This document shows positions 27,001-35,619 of a DNA stretch of 64,000 nucleotides, one piece after another. Position 1 is the first letter of the stretch; every line of letters starts with the position of its first letter. A model generated the notes under the pieces. The model searched no databases, was not told the DNA's origin, and saw only the letters and a program-made list of their open reading frames with translations. The stretch covers positions 9,821 through 73,820 of the forward strand of contig CBDUOG010000003.1 in NCBI GenBank assembly GCA_965368785.1, read 5' to 3'. The translations under genes were made by a program, and so were the position numbers. This stretch comes from Silanimonas sp965368785. GTDB taxonomy: Bacteria; Pseudomonadota; Gammaproteobacteria; Xanthomonadales; Xanthomonadaceae.

Positions 27001-27500
27001 CACAGGTCTCGCACTATCTCCAGACCCAACTCATCCTGGTCAACTAATTGCCGCGGCGAAAAATCGGCAGCACACTCAAACGGAAACTCTTTGAGCAAAC
27101 GCATCGAGAGCGCATGGATTGTGCCAATCGGCGCTGCGTCTAACTGATTCAGCGCATTGATCAGGGCTAATCGGTCGTCGTCTTGCAGGCCACCGCGGCC
27201 GCGCTGCCACAGATACTCAGCAAGTTCACGCTGATCATCAGCTACGTCTGCGTCGATGTTCTGCACCCAATGCAGGCATTCAAGAAGGCGTTGACGAATC
27301 CGCAAGCGCAACTCGGCCGCCGCAGCCTCGGTAAAGGTTGCCAGGAAAATACCCAGCACACTGCGCCTGGCCTCAAGAATTTGCCGCACATAAAGCAAGG
27401 TAAGTTGGTGGGTCTTACCTGTGCCCGCGGACGCCTCAATCAAGCTGCGCCCGCTTAGCGCTGCGCTCTGCCACACTAACTGCATTGCCGCGGTGCTCAT
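24048..27500 (-). CDS. recB: Exodeoxyribonuclease V beta subunit RecB
   Basis: A 1150-residue helicase-nuclease. The N-terminal UvrD-type 3'-5' helicase has Walker A LIEASAGTGKTHQLTL, motif II MVDEFQDTDTRQF, and motif III LIGDPKQAIYGFRGGD. The VRLLTIHAAKGLQFPFVF and LAYVAITRAKLA motifs follow. The C-terminal nuclease domain contains GAIDLVFRHAGRYYILDYKSNWLG-type sequence, in which the Asp and Lys of ILDYKSNW are the catalytic residues. It makes recombinogenic 3' ends at double-strand breaks. The ATG overlaps the recC stop (ATGA). Confidence 0.96.
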   Translation of the reverse strand: MSTAAMQLVWQSAALSGRSLIEASAGTGKTHQLTLLYVRQILEARRSVLGIFLATFTEAAAAELRLRIRQRLLECLHWVQNIDADVADDQRELAEYLWQRGRGGLQDDDRLALINALNQLDAAPIGTIHALSMRLLKEFPFECAADFSPRQLVDQDELGLEIVRDLWRREVQFAEVDSSLLQRSPEYLAQRLKKIDRPGAIPRSGAMAQIEMLLGDSELIAGLRELSEDKSYFGSRKSKLRTRLGAIAGALEARDLSQLKGGDGKAFDESEYAEQFLNATERARFEQHPAAARILPFAALLFRSNELIQGALLNDWLEKSRQAMNERALQRSQWTFDQIIEQLHHALRGESGADLAGAIRARYPVAMVDEFQDTDTRQFDIFDRIWPAANDELGLTLIGDPKQAIYGFRGGDIFAYLAAAKSADQRYTLRRNYRSVAKLVAANNALYKQTRNAFLSDEIRYQEIESACTQLVIEPSRTGLHVHRFELSANKPEKEFRALSLCADAIADLLGAQSAQAVLASDVAVLLRTNKQIDGIKPLLRERGIRYSTRSGQSVYSSKWAEELRRILQAIDSAHDESLVRAAFATRCVGGELAQLQCAARGEAVAGLDIWRQHCRVWHQQLAQQGICAVIEQVLLHCAPNLLPFEYGERAMTDLRHLAELLQSKAAQGLGFDQLVLHLARQWQMTSAEVDDEESSDLRMESDQPGVRLLTIHAAKGLQFPFVFIPFLPEANSAAGRGFQFPLYHDDAGQLCIDLGSSELADSQAREAHEKRQENTRLAYVAITRAKLASHVFINVGDYVRSDGAGRDLAQVLAELCVGELPAEQDLAQLTVIDSDAADRQRESISSAEIVRPISVRELPYTPLGVGRCSFSSVMGHAHRFEFAPAGDELDAEPLLIDDRDEVHLELQTLSNIKGTVFGNAVHYIFEHERGCQSPAELTALIRNALLLFGIAEGSDSAEVIDAIAHMLRRNLQCALPCGVSLEKLALSDRVAEMRFEFKLSRRNLAGLRALCKQYGWDDLIPEHVNQSDLAGYFNGAIDLVFRHAGRYYILDYKSNWLGSRAQDYRPENLAREMHKHAYGFQAFLYCLALDRFLQRRITGYCVEQQLGGAYYLFVRGFGLADGLGLSELQFPPELIKAARIWLSEAEHAL

Positions 27501-30500
27501 GAATGTACCACCAGCGGTTGCAGCGTAACCAAATCATCAATATGTTGCGCCAACTCACGCATCTGTTGCAGATATTTGTGATCGGCAAACACATCGTGAT
27601 CGCGGTGCAGAAGGCGCAAGTAACCGGGCTCATAATCGAGCTCGCCGGTGTGGCCGTAACTATCGGAGTACCAGCTAGCCACCGCTTTTTCGATCTTGGC
27701 CTCACCCAGCAATGCAGCACCGGTTACCGGGTAAAACGCCAATGCGTGCTGCAAGCCTTGCTGATACAACTGACATAAGGATCGCATCGCTGCGTTTACC
27801 TGATCTGGATCGGCGCTAAATGTGTTGGCTTGGGGGTCGGGTTTGGCGCTGAGTAATCGCGAATAACACGGCACACCTTGAGTCTGCGCGTACTGGCTCA
27901 GTGCCGCGTAGTCGATAAACCATGCCAGGCGCTGGCGTAACTCAGGCGCTTTGTTTTTGTGCTGAATGGCAATATGGAACAAACGACCAGATTGGTCACG
28001 AACCACATCACGCAGCTGACCGTGCAGCTGCAGCCCGTCATAGTCCCCGTTCAAGTCAAGATCAACCACTTCAAACTCTTCATTCAGCGGCTCAGTCGCC
28101 CTCGCCTGCTGCTGCAGGGACAGTGCAAGTTCGCGCAGCCCGCGCCAGACCAATGCGCCAGGCGCGCCGGCGGCGATTAAGCCACTGGCGCTGAGCCAGG
28201 TCGGCACCGACTCAGGCACACTGCGCTGATGTAACAAACAATGGCGCAGTACACGCTGTTCGATTTGTGCGCGTCGTGAATAACGCGAATCCAGCGGCTC
28301 AGTGTCCATCAACTCCAGGGCATCCACGCCATGCAACCGGATACCCAATGCATGGCGGAGATAAAACTCACCGGGGCCGCGCCAAAAGCGCCGAAGTTCA
28401 GCTAAATTGATTATTGACGTGGGCTCTGATGAGTCCGACACGCGCATCGTAGCGAGCCACGGCACGGGCGTTTTCTGACCGCGACGTTGAGCGGCGATAA
28501 AGCCATGCCGATTGAACGAATGAAGCGCGGGCTTGTCCGGATCGAAGTAGCTTGAATCAAACGCATGCAATGGATGCTTCACATAAAAGTTACCCGACTG
28601 TGAATGACCATGCGCCACGCGCAAGAATTGCAGTAAATCAAACAGAGGCGTGGCCGGATTACGCGGCTCATCTTTGTCGACCGAACGACCCAGAAAACTT
28701 AAATGCAGTGTGCTGCGCGCAGACATAATGGCTTCGAGGAACAAGTAACGATCCTCCATGCTTTGTTCGCGATCACCGAGCCTGGGCCGAACGCGCATGA
28801 TGTCCAGCCCCGTATCGGCGACCTGGCGCGGAAACTCTCCATCGTTCAGACCTAAAACGGCAATCATCTGATACGGAATCGCTCGTTGCGGCACCATTCC
28901 TGAGAAACAAATCGCTCCGCCGATGCGCGGCTCGTGTTCAGGAATATCTTCGAGTGCTTGCACCAGCGCTGCGCGCATCACTGAATAAGCAATCGGCGGG
29001 TCAACTCCACAATCGCGTAACTGCAATTGAAATCGACTGATGACGCGTTGCAGCTCTTCGATGGCTGCTAGCGCCTCGTGGTCATCCGATCCGGCACCGA
29101 TAAGGCCGCCAAGACGATCCCGCAAAAACTCAGCCCATTGCGCAGCCTGCAATCGCTGCTCGGCAGCATCCTGCCAAAGCCCCAGCTCATTGCGCAGGCG
29201 GATCAGCGCGTCTAATAAGTCGGCATTGGATTGCGCGCCTCCGGGTAGTGCCAGCAGATCGCTTTCGGGCAATAAGTCGTCTACATCGCCCAGCACCACG
29301 CCAGCAAGTAGGCGATCAATCAACCATTGCAGGGTATGTTGCGCATTGGCATGAAGCTGATGGCGTTGTTTACTTTGCGCATTTAGGCCCCAGGCCATAT
29401 TGCCTTGCTCAAGCCAACTCGCCAGCTGCTCTACATCACGCTCATCAATTCCGAGTGCTGCTTGCACATAGGGCTGCTCAATCAGCGTTCGTATTTCACT
29501 TTGGGTTAGACGCGCGTCGGCCAGGCTGAGCAATTGTTCAAAGATGCGATAAACCGGATGCGCAGCGCGCCGCGAATGATCCAACACAAACCAACGCAAA
29601 GGCACTGATCCATCGGCACGCTGATTGGAGAATACCGCCGGAATCAACGGCGCATAGGCGGCAATATCCGGCGCCATCACTAATATTTGCGACTGATCCA
29701 GCTGCCCGGGCTTTTCGGCGAACTGTGCGTATATTGCATCGCGCAGCACTTCGAGCTCGCGCAACCGCGTATGGCAATCGTGCACTAACAACGAGCGGTC
29801 GAGCGGACTCGAATCACGGACGGTCAGATTTCGATGCGCTCGAATACTATCCTGCAGCGCATGCAGCAAACTGCCCTGCGCAGCATCCTTTGGATATTGA
29901 TCCTCAAAATGACGTTGGTCGAAAATCGGCGTCAGGTCTTCTATCTGTACGCCCAGATGTTGGCCCAGTCGCCCCAGGCTCAGCAGTAGTGGATGGCCCA
30001 CCTGATCCAGAAGCTTTGCCGCTTGCTGCGGATCATCCAGTTGCCGCCACTGCGCCAAGGTCGCTGCATCGCGACCCAAACCTCCCCAGTACTCGCGACA
30101 CGGGTCGGCAAAATAGAAATAAATCTGTCGATGATCTTTCAAAACGGTCAACGCATCGAGCAGATCCCGCGGCAAATGATTGAGCCCGAATACATGCAGC
30201 GGCGTTGATCCGTTTGCAGTGAGCGATTGCAGTTTCGCAACGAGTTCAGCGCTGCGTTCGGCACGATGAGCCACGCCAATTTGTTCGCGCAGTTGGCGCC
30301 AGAGATTAGCCTGCCATTTGGGTTCGGCGCCTTGCACCTGCCCACGCTGCCAGCGCGACAATACATCGGGGCGATATATTTGATACTGAGCGAATAACTT
30401 AGCCAGCTGATCGGCTAGATGCCAACTTCGCCGCTCGGACTGACCGCCGTGCAAAAAGCTCTGAATCTGCCGGTCGCTATTGTCGAGCAGCAATTGATGC

Positions 30501-30829
30501 ACACGCCATCGCAGCGCTTGCCGACGATACGGGGCAATCGCAATCGCCGAACTACCCAGAACCTGTTGTGCCGTAGCATCGAGCCATTCACCCGGCAGGC
30601 GCAAATTTAAATTTGCTGCAATCGCCGGGCCGCCCTGACTGCCCGGAAGCGCCGCGAGCTCCTGCATTAACCACTGGCGCATACCCGGATGCGCGATAAC
30701 AATATCCGGCGCACAAAATGGGTCGTCCTGGCATTGCGCATCGATCAGTTCATTCAATGGGCCGAGCAGCGCCTCAAGCCGACTGGCGCGAAGCACATGA
30801 ATCCCGTTGTGAATGACTGCTGCGTTCAA
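27497..30829 (-). CDS. recC: Exodeoxyribonuclease V gamma subunit RecC
   Basis: A 1110-residue RecC, the inactivated helicase-like subunit that scans for Chi and splits the strands in RecBCD. Recognisable segments are VIAHPGMRQWLMQELA near the N-terminus, LHVFGLNHLPRDLLDAL, ICFSGMVPQRAIPYQMI and AVLGLNDGEFPRQ. The frame opens at a TTG (30829). A GTG at 30796 has a better GGGA spacing but would remove residues that align with the start of E. coli RecC, so the longer form is kept with reserve. It is first in the recC-recB-recD unit. Unlike E. coli, no ptrA gene is inserted. Confidence 0.94.
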   Translation of the reverse strand: MNAAVIHNGIHVLRASRLEALLGPLNELIDAQCQDDPFCAPDIVIAHPGMRQWLMQELAALPGSQGGPAIAANLNLRLPGEWLDATAQQVLGSSAIAIAPYRRQALRWRVHQLLLDNSDRQIQSFLHGGQSERRSWHLADQLAKLFAQYQIYRPDVLSRWQRGQVQGAEPKWQANLWRQLREQIGVAHRAERSAELVAKLQSLTANGSTPLHVFGLNHLPRDLLDALTVLKDHRQIYFYFADPCREYWGGLGRDAATLAQWRQLDDPQQAAKLLDQVGHPLLLSLGRLGQHLGVQIEDLTPIFDQRHFEDQYPKDAAQGSLLHALQDSIRAHRNLTVRDSSPLDRSLLVHDCHTRLRELEVLRDAIYAQFAEKPGQLDQSQILVMAPDIAAYAPLIPAVFSNQRADGSVPLRWFVLDHSRRAAHPVYRIFEQLLSLADARLTQSEIRTLIEQPYVQAALGIDERDVEQLASWLEQGNMAWGLNAQSKQRHQLHANAQHTLQWLIDRLLAGVVLGDVDDLLPESDLLALPGGAQSNADLLDALIRLRNELGLWQDAAEQRLQAAQWAEFLRDRLGGLIGAGSDDHEALAAIEELQRVISRFQLQLRDCGVDPPIAYSVMRAALVQALEDIPEHEPRIGGAICFSGMVPQRAIPYQMIAVLGLNDGEFPRQVADTGLDIMRVRPRLGDREQSMEDRYLFLEAIMSARSTLHLSFLGRSVDKDEPRNPATPLFDLLQFLRVAHGHSQSGNFYVKHPLHAFDSSYFDPDKPALHSFNRHGFIAAQRRGQKTPVPWLATMRVSDSSEPTSIINLAELRRFWRGPGEFYLRHALGIRLHGVDALELMDTEPLDSRYSRRAQIEQRVLRHCLLHQRSVPESVPTWLSASGLIAAGAPGALVWRGLRELALSLQQQARATEPLNEEFEVVDLDLNGDYDGLQLHGQLRDVVRDQSGRLFHIAIQHKNKAPELRQRLAWFIDYAALSQYAQTQGVPCYSRLLSAKPDPQANTFSADPDQVNAAMRSLCQLYQQGLQHALAFYPVTGAALLGEAKIEKAVASWYSDSYGHTGELDYEPGYLRLLHRDHDVFADHKYLQQMRELAQHIDDLVTLQPLVVHS

Positions 30830-30946
30830 AGCGAATCGACATCCTTGGCAAGGTGGTGAGCGGCTGACATGGCACAGCCGTCGAACCTACAGTATGGCCG
30901 GATTGTTTCTCATTTTCTGCGACCCAAGCTTCGCCCGCTTATAGCG

Positions 30947-31285
30947 CTAGAGGGCGTCGGCGTCGAGCTCACCGGTGCGGATACGCATGACCTGGTCCAG
31001 ACCGTAAACGAAAATCTTACCGTCGCCGATTTTGCCGCTATTGGCCGCTTGTTGAATCGCTTCAACAACCCGGTCTACTTGATCCGAGGTGACGGCCACC
31101 TCAATTTTAATTTTCGGTAGAAAATCGACAACATACTCGGCGCCGCGATAAAGCTCGGTATGGCCTTTCTGTCGACCAAATCCCTTCACTTCCGTTGCGG
31201 TAATGCCAGTGACGCCCACTTCGCTCAGGGCCTCACGCACATCGTCGAGCTTGAACGGTTTGATTACCGCCATGACCATTTTCAT
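30947..31285 (-). CDS. PII nitrogen-regulatory protein (GlnB/GlnK)
   Basis: A 112-residue PII signal protein. The N-terminal VMAVIKPFKLDDVREAL, the T-loop with uridylylation site Tyr51 (HTELYRGAEYVVDFLPK), and the C-terminal RIRTGELD are all intact. It senses ATP/ADP and 2-oxoglutarate and controls NtrB, glutamine synthetase adenylyltransferase and ammonium transport. I cannot tell GlnB from GlnK by sequence alone. No amtB gene is adjacent, and I found no sigma-54 motif in the 220 bases upstream, which favours a constitutive GlnB-like role. A 117-base gap separates it from recC upstream of nothing shared. Confidence 0.92.
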   Translation of the reverse strand: MKMVMAVIKPFKLDDVREALSEVGVTGITATEVKGFGRQKGHTELYRGAEYVVDFLPKIKIEVAVTSDQVDRVVEAIQQAANSGKIGDGKIFVYGLDQVMRIRTGELDADAL

Positions 31286-31506
31286 GTTTTGTCCTCAGTC
31301 CTTTCCCTGCGCCCTTACTGTACCTGAAGGCATATTGTGCAGCACAGCAAACACCGCTTATCAGGCAATTCAACGTCTTCACCCGAATTATGCTGGTTCC
31401 GGCCTAGGCTTTGTAGGAAAATTCGTACACGAAGCCGGGTTATTCGCTGACAGTTAAGTGTTGCACCGTCATCCACTATCCCATTAAGCCTTTTAATGAG
31501 CCCCCC

Positions 31507-31785
31507 ATGATTGAACTGAAACAAATTGATGAGCTCGCCCGACGCCTCAGCAGCTTAGTGCCGCCACAGCTTCGCGAAGCCCGCGCCGACCTTGAAGAAA
31601 ATATGAAGGTCACTTTGCAATCCGGCTTAGCCAAACTTGAGCTGGTGACGCGCGAGGAGTTTGACGTGCAAAAAGCCGTGTTGCTACGCACCCGGCAGAA
31701 GCTCGATGCGCTCGAACGCGCGGTAGAAATTCTCGAGGTACGGATGCGTCAGGAACACGCGCCCGCGCCCGACCACCGAAACTAG
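31507..31785 (+). CDS. ubiK: Ubiquinone biosynthesis accessory factor UbiK (YqiC/BMFP family)
   Basis: A 92-residue helical protein of the UbiK (YqiC, membrane fusogenic) family. The N-terminal amphipathic helix IDELARRLSSLVPP is followed by a C-terminal coiled coil (REEFDVQKAVLLRTRQKLD, LERAVEILE). In E. coli UbiK binds UbiJ and helps the aerobic steps of ubiquinone synthesis in the cytosolic Ubi complex. The partner UbiJ is encoded at 62732-63370 of this window. The comM gene follows 25 bases later on the same strand. Confidence 0.87.
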   Translation: MIELKQIDELARRLSSLVPPQLREARADLEENMKVTLQSGLAKLELVTREEFDVQKAVLLRTRQKLDALERAVEILEVRMRQEHAPAPDHRN

Positions 31786-31810
31786 GCCCTCCCCCGATTA
31801 GGACTCATGG

Positions 31811-33316
31811 ATGAGTCTGGCCTTAGTCCACAGCAGAGCACAGGCCGGCGTGAGTGCACCGCCGGTACTGGTCGAAGTATTCCTGGCCGGTGGGCTGCCC
31901 AGCCTGAATTTAGTCGGTCTTCCCGAAACGGTCGTTAAAGAAGCACGCGATCGAGTACGCGCGGCAATTCAATGTGCGCACTACGAGTTTCCGAGCCGTC
32001 GCATTACGGTCAATCTGGCGCCGGCCGATTTACCCAAAAGCGGTGGCCGTTTTGATTTACCTATTGCCGTCGGCATTCTTGCCGCCAACGGCTTGCTTGA
32101 TGCCAAGGCACTTGAAGACATTGAATTGGTTGGCGAGTTATCGCTGACCGGTGAATTGCGTCCGATTGTCGGCGTATTACCCGTCGCCCTGGCTGCAGCA
32201 AAAGCCGGGCGTAGTCTGATTGTACCGGCGGCTAATGCCGACGAAGCAGCGCTGGCCGGTGAAGCAACCGTGCTGAGCGCAACGCATCTTTTAGAGGTTT
32301 TGGCCCATCTGCGTGGCGAGTCCGAACTGCCACAAGCGTTGCCGATTAATGGCGAGCAGCGCCATCACTATCCGGATATGAGCGATGTACGCGGCCAAGC
32401 TCAAGCGCGGCGCGCCCTGGAAATTGCCGCCGCCGGCAATCATCATTTACTGCTCATCGGAACTCCCGGCTGCGGCAAAACCATGTTGGCGCAGCGTTTG
32501 CCGGGCATCCTGCCGCCGATGTCTGAACACGAGGCGATTGAACTGGCGGCCATTCGCAGCATCAGCGGACAGGATTTTGAAAGCGCGTACTGGGCACAGC
32601 GACCCTTTCGTGCGCCCCACCACAGCGCCAGTTCGGTTGCCCTGGTTGGTGGCGGTGCCGATCCGCGCCCCGGAGAAATATCCTTAGCGCATTGTGGCGT
32701 GTTGTTTTTGGATGAGCTGGCTGAGTGGGAACGGCGCAGTTTGGAAGTACTGCGCGAGCCATTGGAATCAGGCCATATCTGTATTTCGCGTGCCACACGG
32801 CAGGCGATGTTTCCGGCGAGATTTCAACTGATTGCGGCGATGAACCCGTGCCCCTGCGGCTACGCCGGCGAAAGCAGCGGACGATGCCGCTGTAGTCCCG
32901 ATGTGATCAATCGATACCAATCGCGTTTGTCCGGTCCGTTGCTTGATCGCATTGATCTGCAAGTCCATGTGCCACGTCTGGCTGCGGCGCAATTGCGTCC
33001 GGATGGCGAACGCGGTGAATCCAGTGCCAGCGTAGGCGAGCGCGTGCAGTTAGCACGCGATACCCAATCGACGCGTAATCAAGACGGTGTGTGTAACGCG
33101 CAAATGTCGCAATCGGATACTGAGGCGCATTGCCGCTTGAGTGATGCCAGTCAATTGTTGCTCGAACAGGCAATGGATCATATGCGCCTATCGGCGCGTG
33201 GCGCACAGCGCATTTTGAGGGTAGCCAGAACGATTGCTGATTTAGCTGATTGCACTGATATTTCTCGATCGCATCTGCTTGAAGCGATCGCATACCGTCA
33301 GTCAGAAACAGGCTGA
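31811..33316 (+). CDS. comM: YifB/ComM-family Mg-chelatase-like AAA+ ATPase
   Basis: A 501-residue protein. The N-terminal domain I (GLPSLNLVGLPETVVKEAR) is a Lon-protease-like fold, followed by a Mg-chelatase AAA+ core: Walker A LLIGTPGCGKTMLAQ, Walker B GVLFLDELAEW, and the zinc-finger-like AMNPCPCGY segment. The C-terminal domain has LSARGAQRILRVARTIADL. ComM is a hexameric branch-migration helicase that helps integrate DNA taken up by transformation; YifB is its E. coli name. The ATG at 31811 gives the typical N-terminus. Confidence 0.93.
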   Translation: MSLALVHSRAQAGVSAPPVLVEVFLAGGLPSLNLVGLPETVVKEARDRVRAAIQCAHYEFPSRRITVNLAPADLPKSGGRFDLPIAVGILAANGLLDAKALEDIELVGELSLTGELRPIVGVLPVALAAAKAGRSLIVPAANADEAALAGEATVLSATHLLEVLAHLRGESELPQALPINGEQRHHYPDMSDVRGQAQARRALEIAAAGNHHLLLIGTPGCGKTMLAQRLPGILPPMSEHEAIELAAIRSISGQDFESAYWAQRPFRAPHHSASSVALVGGGADPRPGEISLAHCGVLFLDELAEWERRSLEVLREPLESGHICISRATRQAMFPARFQLIAAMNPCPCGYAGESSGRCRCSPDVINRYQSRLSGPLLDRIDLQVHVPRLAAAQLRPDGERGESSASVGERVQLARDTQSTRNQDGVCNAQMSQSDTEAHCRLSDASQLLLEQAMDHMRLSARGAQRILRVARTIADLADCTDISRSHLLEAIAYRQSETG

Positions 33317-33385
33317 ACCGGCAAAATACCCTAGAGGAATGTCCTAAACACAGGCTAAGATGAAGCATCTGCTTATGGGATGTGC

Positions 33386-35197
33386 ATGGATAGCCTGAGC
33401 GTCAGCGATATCATTTTCTTTACCGGTGGCATCTTAGTGCTTGCCGGCATTGCGTCGAGTTTGATTGCGCAGCGCTTCGGCGCGCCGATGTTGGTTGTGT
33501 TCCTGCTAATCGGCGTTGCCCTCGGACCGGAAGGTCTACAGTTATTTTCTGCCTTATCACCTCAGGCAGTTTTTTCTATCGGTTCACTGGCGCTGGCAAT
33601 CATTTTGTTTGATGGCGGATTGCGTACCAAAGTGCGGCACCTGCGCGGCAACCTGACACCACCGATTCTGCTGGCTACCGTTGGCGTGGTGATTACCTCG
33701 TCGATTACGGCGGTTGCGGCAATTTACTTATTCGATCTGAATTGGCAGGAAGGTCTGCTGGTTGGTGCCATTGTTTCTTCAACTGATGCAGCGGCGGTGT
33801 TCTTTTTAATTCGCGCCGGCGGCCTGCAATTGCCGCAACGCGTGTCGGGCACGTTGGAAGTTGAATCAGGCAGTAATGATCCGATCGCTGTATTTCTAAC
33901 GATCATGTTGTGCACCTGGTTGATGAGTGGCTCATCGGGCAGTGTCGGCGAATTACTCAGTCATCTGGCGTGGGAAATGGGCCTCGGGTTCGCAGTCGGT
34001 GTAGCCGGCGGTATCGCTATCGCGCACGCGCTCAATCGTTTGGCACTACCGGAGGGTTTGCATCCGATCCTAGCCTTGGCAGGCGCCATCACATTGTTCT
34101 CGCTATGCAATTTAGCTAACGGCAGTGGCTTTCTGGCGATTTACGTGGCGGGCCTAGTGGTGGGCAATCGGCCGGTACGCGCCATTGCTAATATTACGTC
34201 GGTGCAAGACGCAGCGACTTGGTTGGCTCAGGGCATCATGTTTATTGTGCTGGGACTATCGGTTATACCGAGCAAATTATTCGCGGTGCTCTGGCCGGCT
34301 CTGGCAATCGCCGGTGTCCTGATGCTGATTGCCCGACCCGTTTCGGTTTGGCTGTGTCTGTTGCCGTTTAAGTTTCGCAGAAGCGAAATCAGTTTTATTT
34401 CCTGGGTCGGTCTGCGCGGCGCGGTCGGTATTTACTTAGCCTCCATTCCGGTGCTGCTGGGCTTCGAAAAGGCCGACTTGTTTATGAATATTGCCTTCGC
34501 CGTCGTCATCGTGTCATTGCTGGTACAGGGCTGGACGCTGGCGCCCTCGGCACGCATGTTTGGAGTCGCGCTGCCGCGTAAAGAACTTTCCACACGACGT
34601 ATTGAGCTTGATTTGCCCGGCCAGTTAGCACTAGAAATGGTCGGCTATCGTGTGGCTAAGAGCAGCGCTATTTTGGGCAAGAATCCGGCGCTACCGGGCT
34701 GGGCGCGAAAAGCCATGATCGTGCGCGATGAACGGGTCATGCTGCCCGATGAGGCCGGCCCACTGCAGGCTGGCGACACCGCTTATTTTTTGGCACCGCC
34801 CGGTGACGTTTACCGGCTCGACTGGCTATTCGCCGAAGGCGCTGAAGCGCACGAAGCTGAGCAGGAGATGTTCGGCGCATTCACTTTGCCCGGCGATGTG
34901 CCGCTGGGTGAACTCGGCGATTATTACGGCCTGCCCATCCCCAAGAAATATGCGCAATATTCTGCGGCACAGTTATTTTCCCGACGCTTTGATAACGCAC
35001 CGCAAATTGGCGATCAACTGAATCTGGGGGCGGCCGTATTAGTGGTTCGACAAATTTTCAACGAACGCGTGCAATTTATCGGCATCAAATTTCAGAATAT
35101 GGGCAGTCATGTGTTTGGCTCCGATGCGGTATCGCTCTCCGGACCCAGCGCATTCCGGCGTTTTGTCGCATCGGTAACTAAAAGGAGAAGCTCATGA
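33386..35197 (+). CDS. nhaP2: K+/H+ antiporter, NhaP2/CvrA type
   Basis: A 603-residue CPA1 antiporter. About 12-13 membrane segments fill residues 1-390, with family landmarks ALAIILFDGGLRTK, IVSSTDAAAVFFLIR and SGSNDPIAVFLTIM. The soluble C-terminal part (about 400-603) carries a TrkA_C-like domain (LQAGDTAYFLAPPGDV) and a CorC/HlyC-type end, as in E. coli CvrA. It likely exports potassium in exchange for protons. The ATG at 33386 has GGGA 5 bases upstream; another ATG two codons earlier (33380) is possible. Its stop overlaps the following start by 4 bases (ATGA). Confidence 0.9.
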   Translation: MDSLSVSDIIFFTGGILVLAGIASSLIAQRFGAPMLVVFLLIGVALGPEGLQLFSALSPQAVFSIGSLALAIILFDGGLRTKVRHLRGNLTPPILLATVGVVITSSITAVAAIYLFDLNWQEGLLVGAIVSSTDAAAVFFLIRAGGLQLPQRVSGTLEVESGSNDPIAVFLTIMLCTWLMSGSSGSVGELLSHLAWEMGLGFAVGVAGGIAIAHALNRLALPEGLHPILALAGAITLFSLCNLANGSGFLAIYVAGLVVGNRPVRAIANITSVQDAATWLAQGIMFIVLGLSVIPSKLFAVLWPALAIAGVLMLIARPVSVWLCLLPFKFRRSEISFISWVGLRGAVGIYLASIPVLLGFEKADLFMNIAFAVVIVSLLVQGWTLAPSARMFGVALPRKELSTRRIELDLPGQLALEMVGYRVAKSSAILGKNPALPGWARKAMIVRDERVMLPDEAGPLQAGDTAYFLAPPGDVYRLDWLFAEGAEAHEAEQEMFGAFTLPGDVPLGELGDYYGLPIPKKYAQYSAAQLFSRRFDNAPQIGDQLNLGAAVLVVRQIFNERVQFIGIKFQNMGSHVFGSDAVSLSGPSAFRRFVASVTKRRSS

Positions 35198-35607
35198 GTG
35201 ACTCTTCTCGTGGTAGTTGTTTATGCGGTGCAGTGCAGTTTTCGATGCTTTGGCCAAGCAAGTGGGTTGCGCATTGTCATTGCAGCTTGTGTCAGCGTGC
35301 GCACGGCGCGGCATTTGTCACCTGGGTTGGGGTGCAGGCCGACAAAGTAAGTATCGTCGACTCCAAAAACACATTGCGGTGGTTCGCCTCCAGTGCTGAA
35401 GCGCTCCGTGGATTCTGTAATGAATGTGGCTCAACCGTTTTTTTTAAGTCCAGCCGCTGGGCTGATGAGCTACATATCACAAGGGCAAACTTTACTGACG
35501 CGCTCGATCGCGACCCGCAAGTCCATGCCTTTTATGACAGCCATGCGCGCTGGAACATGACGCCCGAAGACGGTCTGATTCGAAAGGTCGACCCCGGATC
35601 CTTGTAA
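35194..35607 (+). CDS. GFA-family zinc-binding protein
   Basis: A 137-residue protein of the GFA/CENP-V fold (glutathione-dependent formaldehyde-activating enzyme family). The zinc-ligand cysteines are all present: GSCLCGAVQF, HCHCSLCQRAHG and GFCNECGSTVFFKS. Most family members have not been shown to act on formaldehyde, so only the fold is certain. Translation is probably coupled to the antiporter gene because AGGAG precedes the ATG and the ATGA overlap is exact. It ends 12 bases from the convergent dehydrogenase gene. Confidence 0.87.
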   Translation: MSDSSRGSCLCGAVQFSMLWPSKWVAHCHCSLCQRAHGAAFVTWVGVQADKVSIVDSKNTLRWFASSAEALRGFCNECGSTVFFKSSRWADELHITRANFTDALDRDPQVHAFYDSHARWNMTPEDGLIRKVDPGSL

Positions 35608-35619
35608 AGACCCGCCCAG

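Noticed and set aside
29725..30183. 152-residue open frame opposite recC
   Set aside because: Arg/Ala/Pro-rich shadow of recC with no recognisable motif.
31286..31506. Sigma-54 promoter sought upstream of the PII gene
   Set aside because: No GG-N10-GC pair with acceptable flanks was found on the minus strand.
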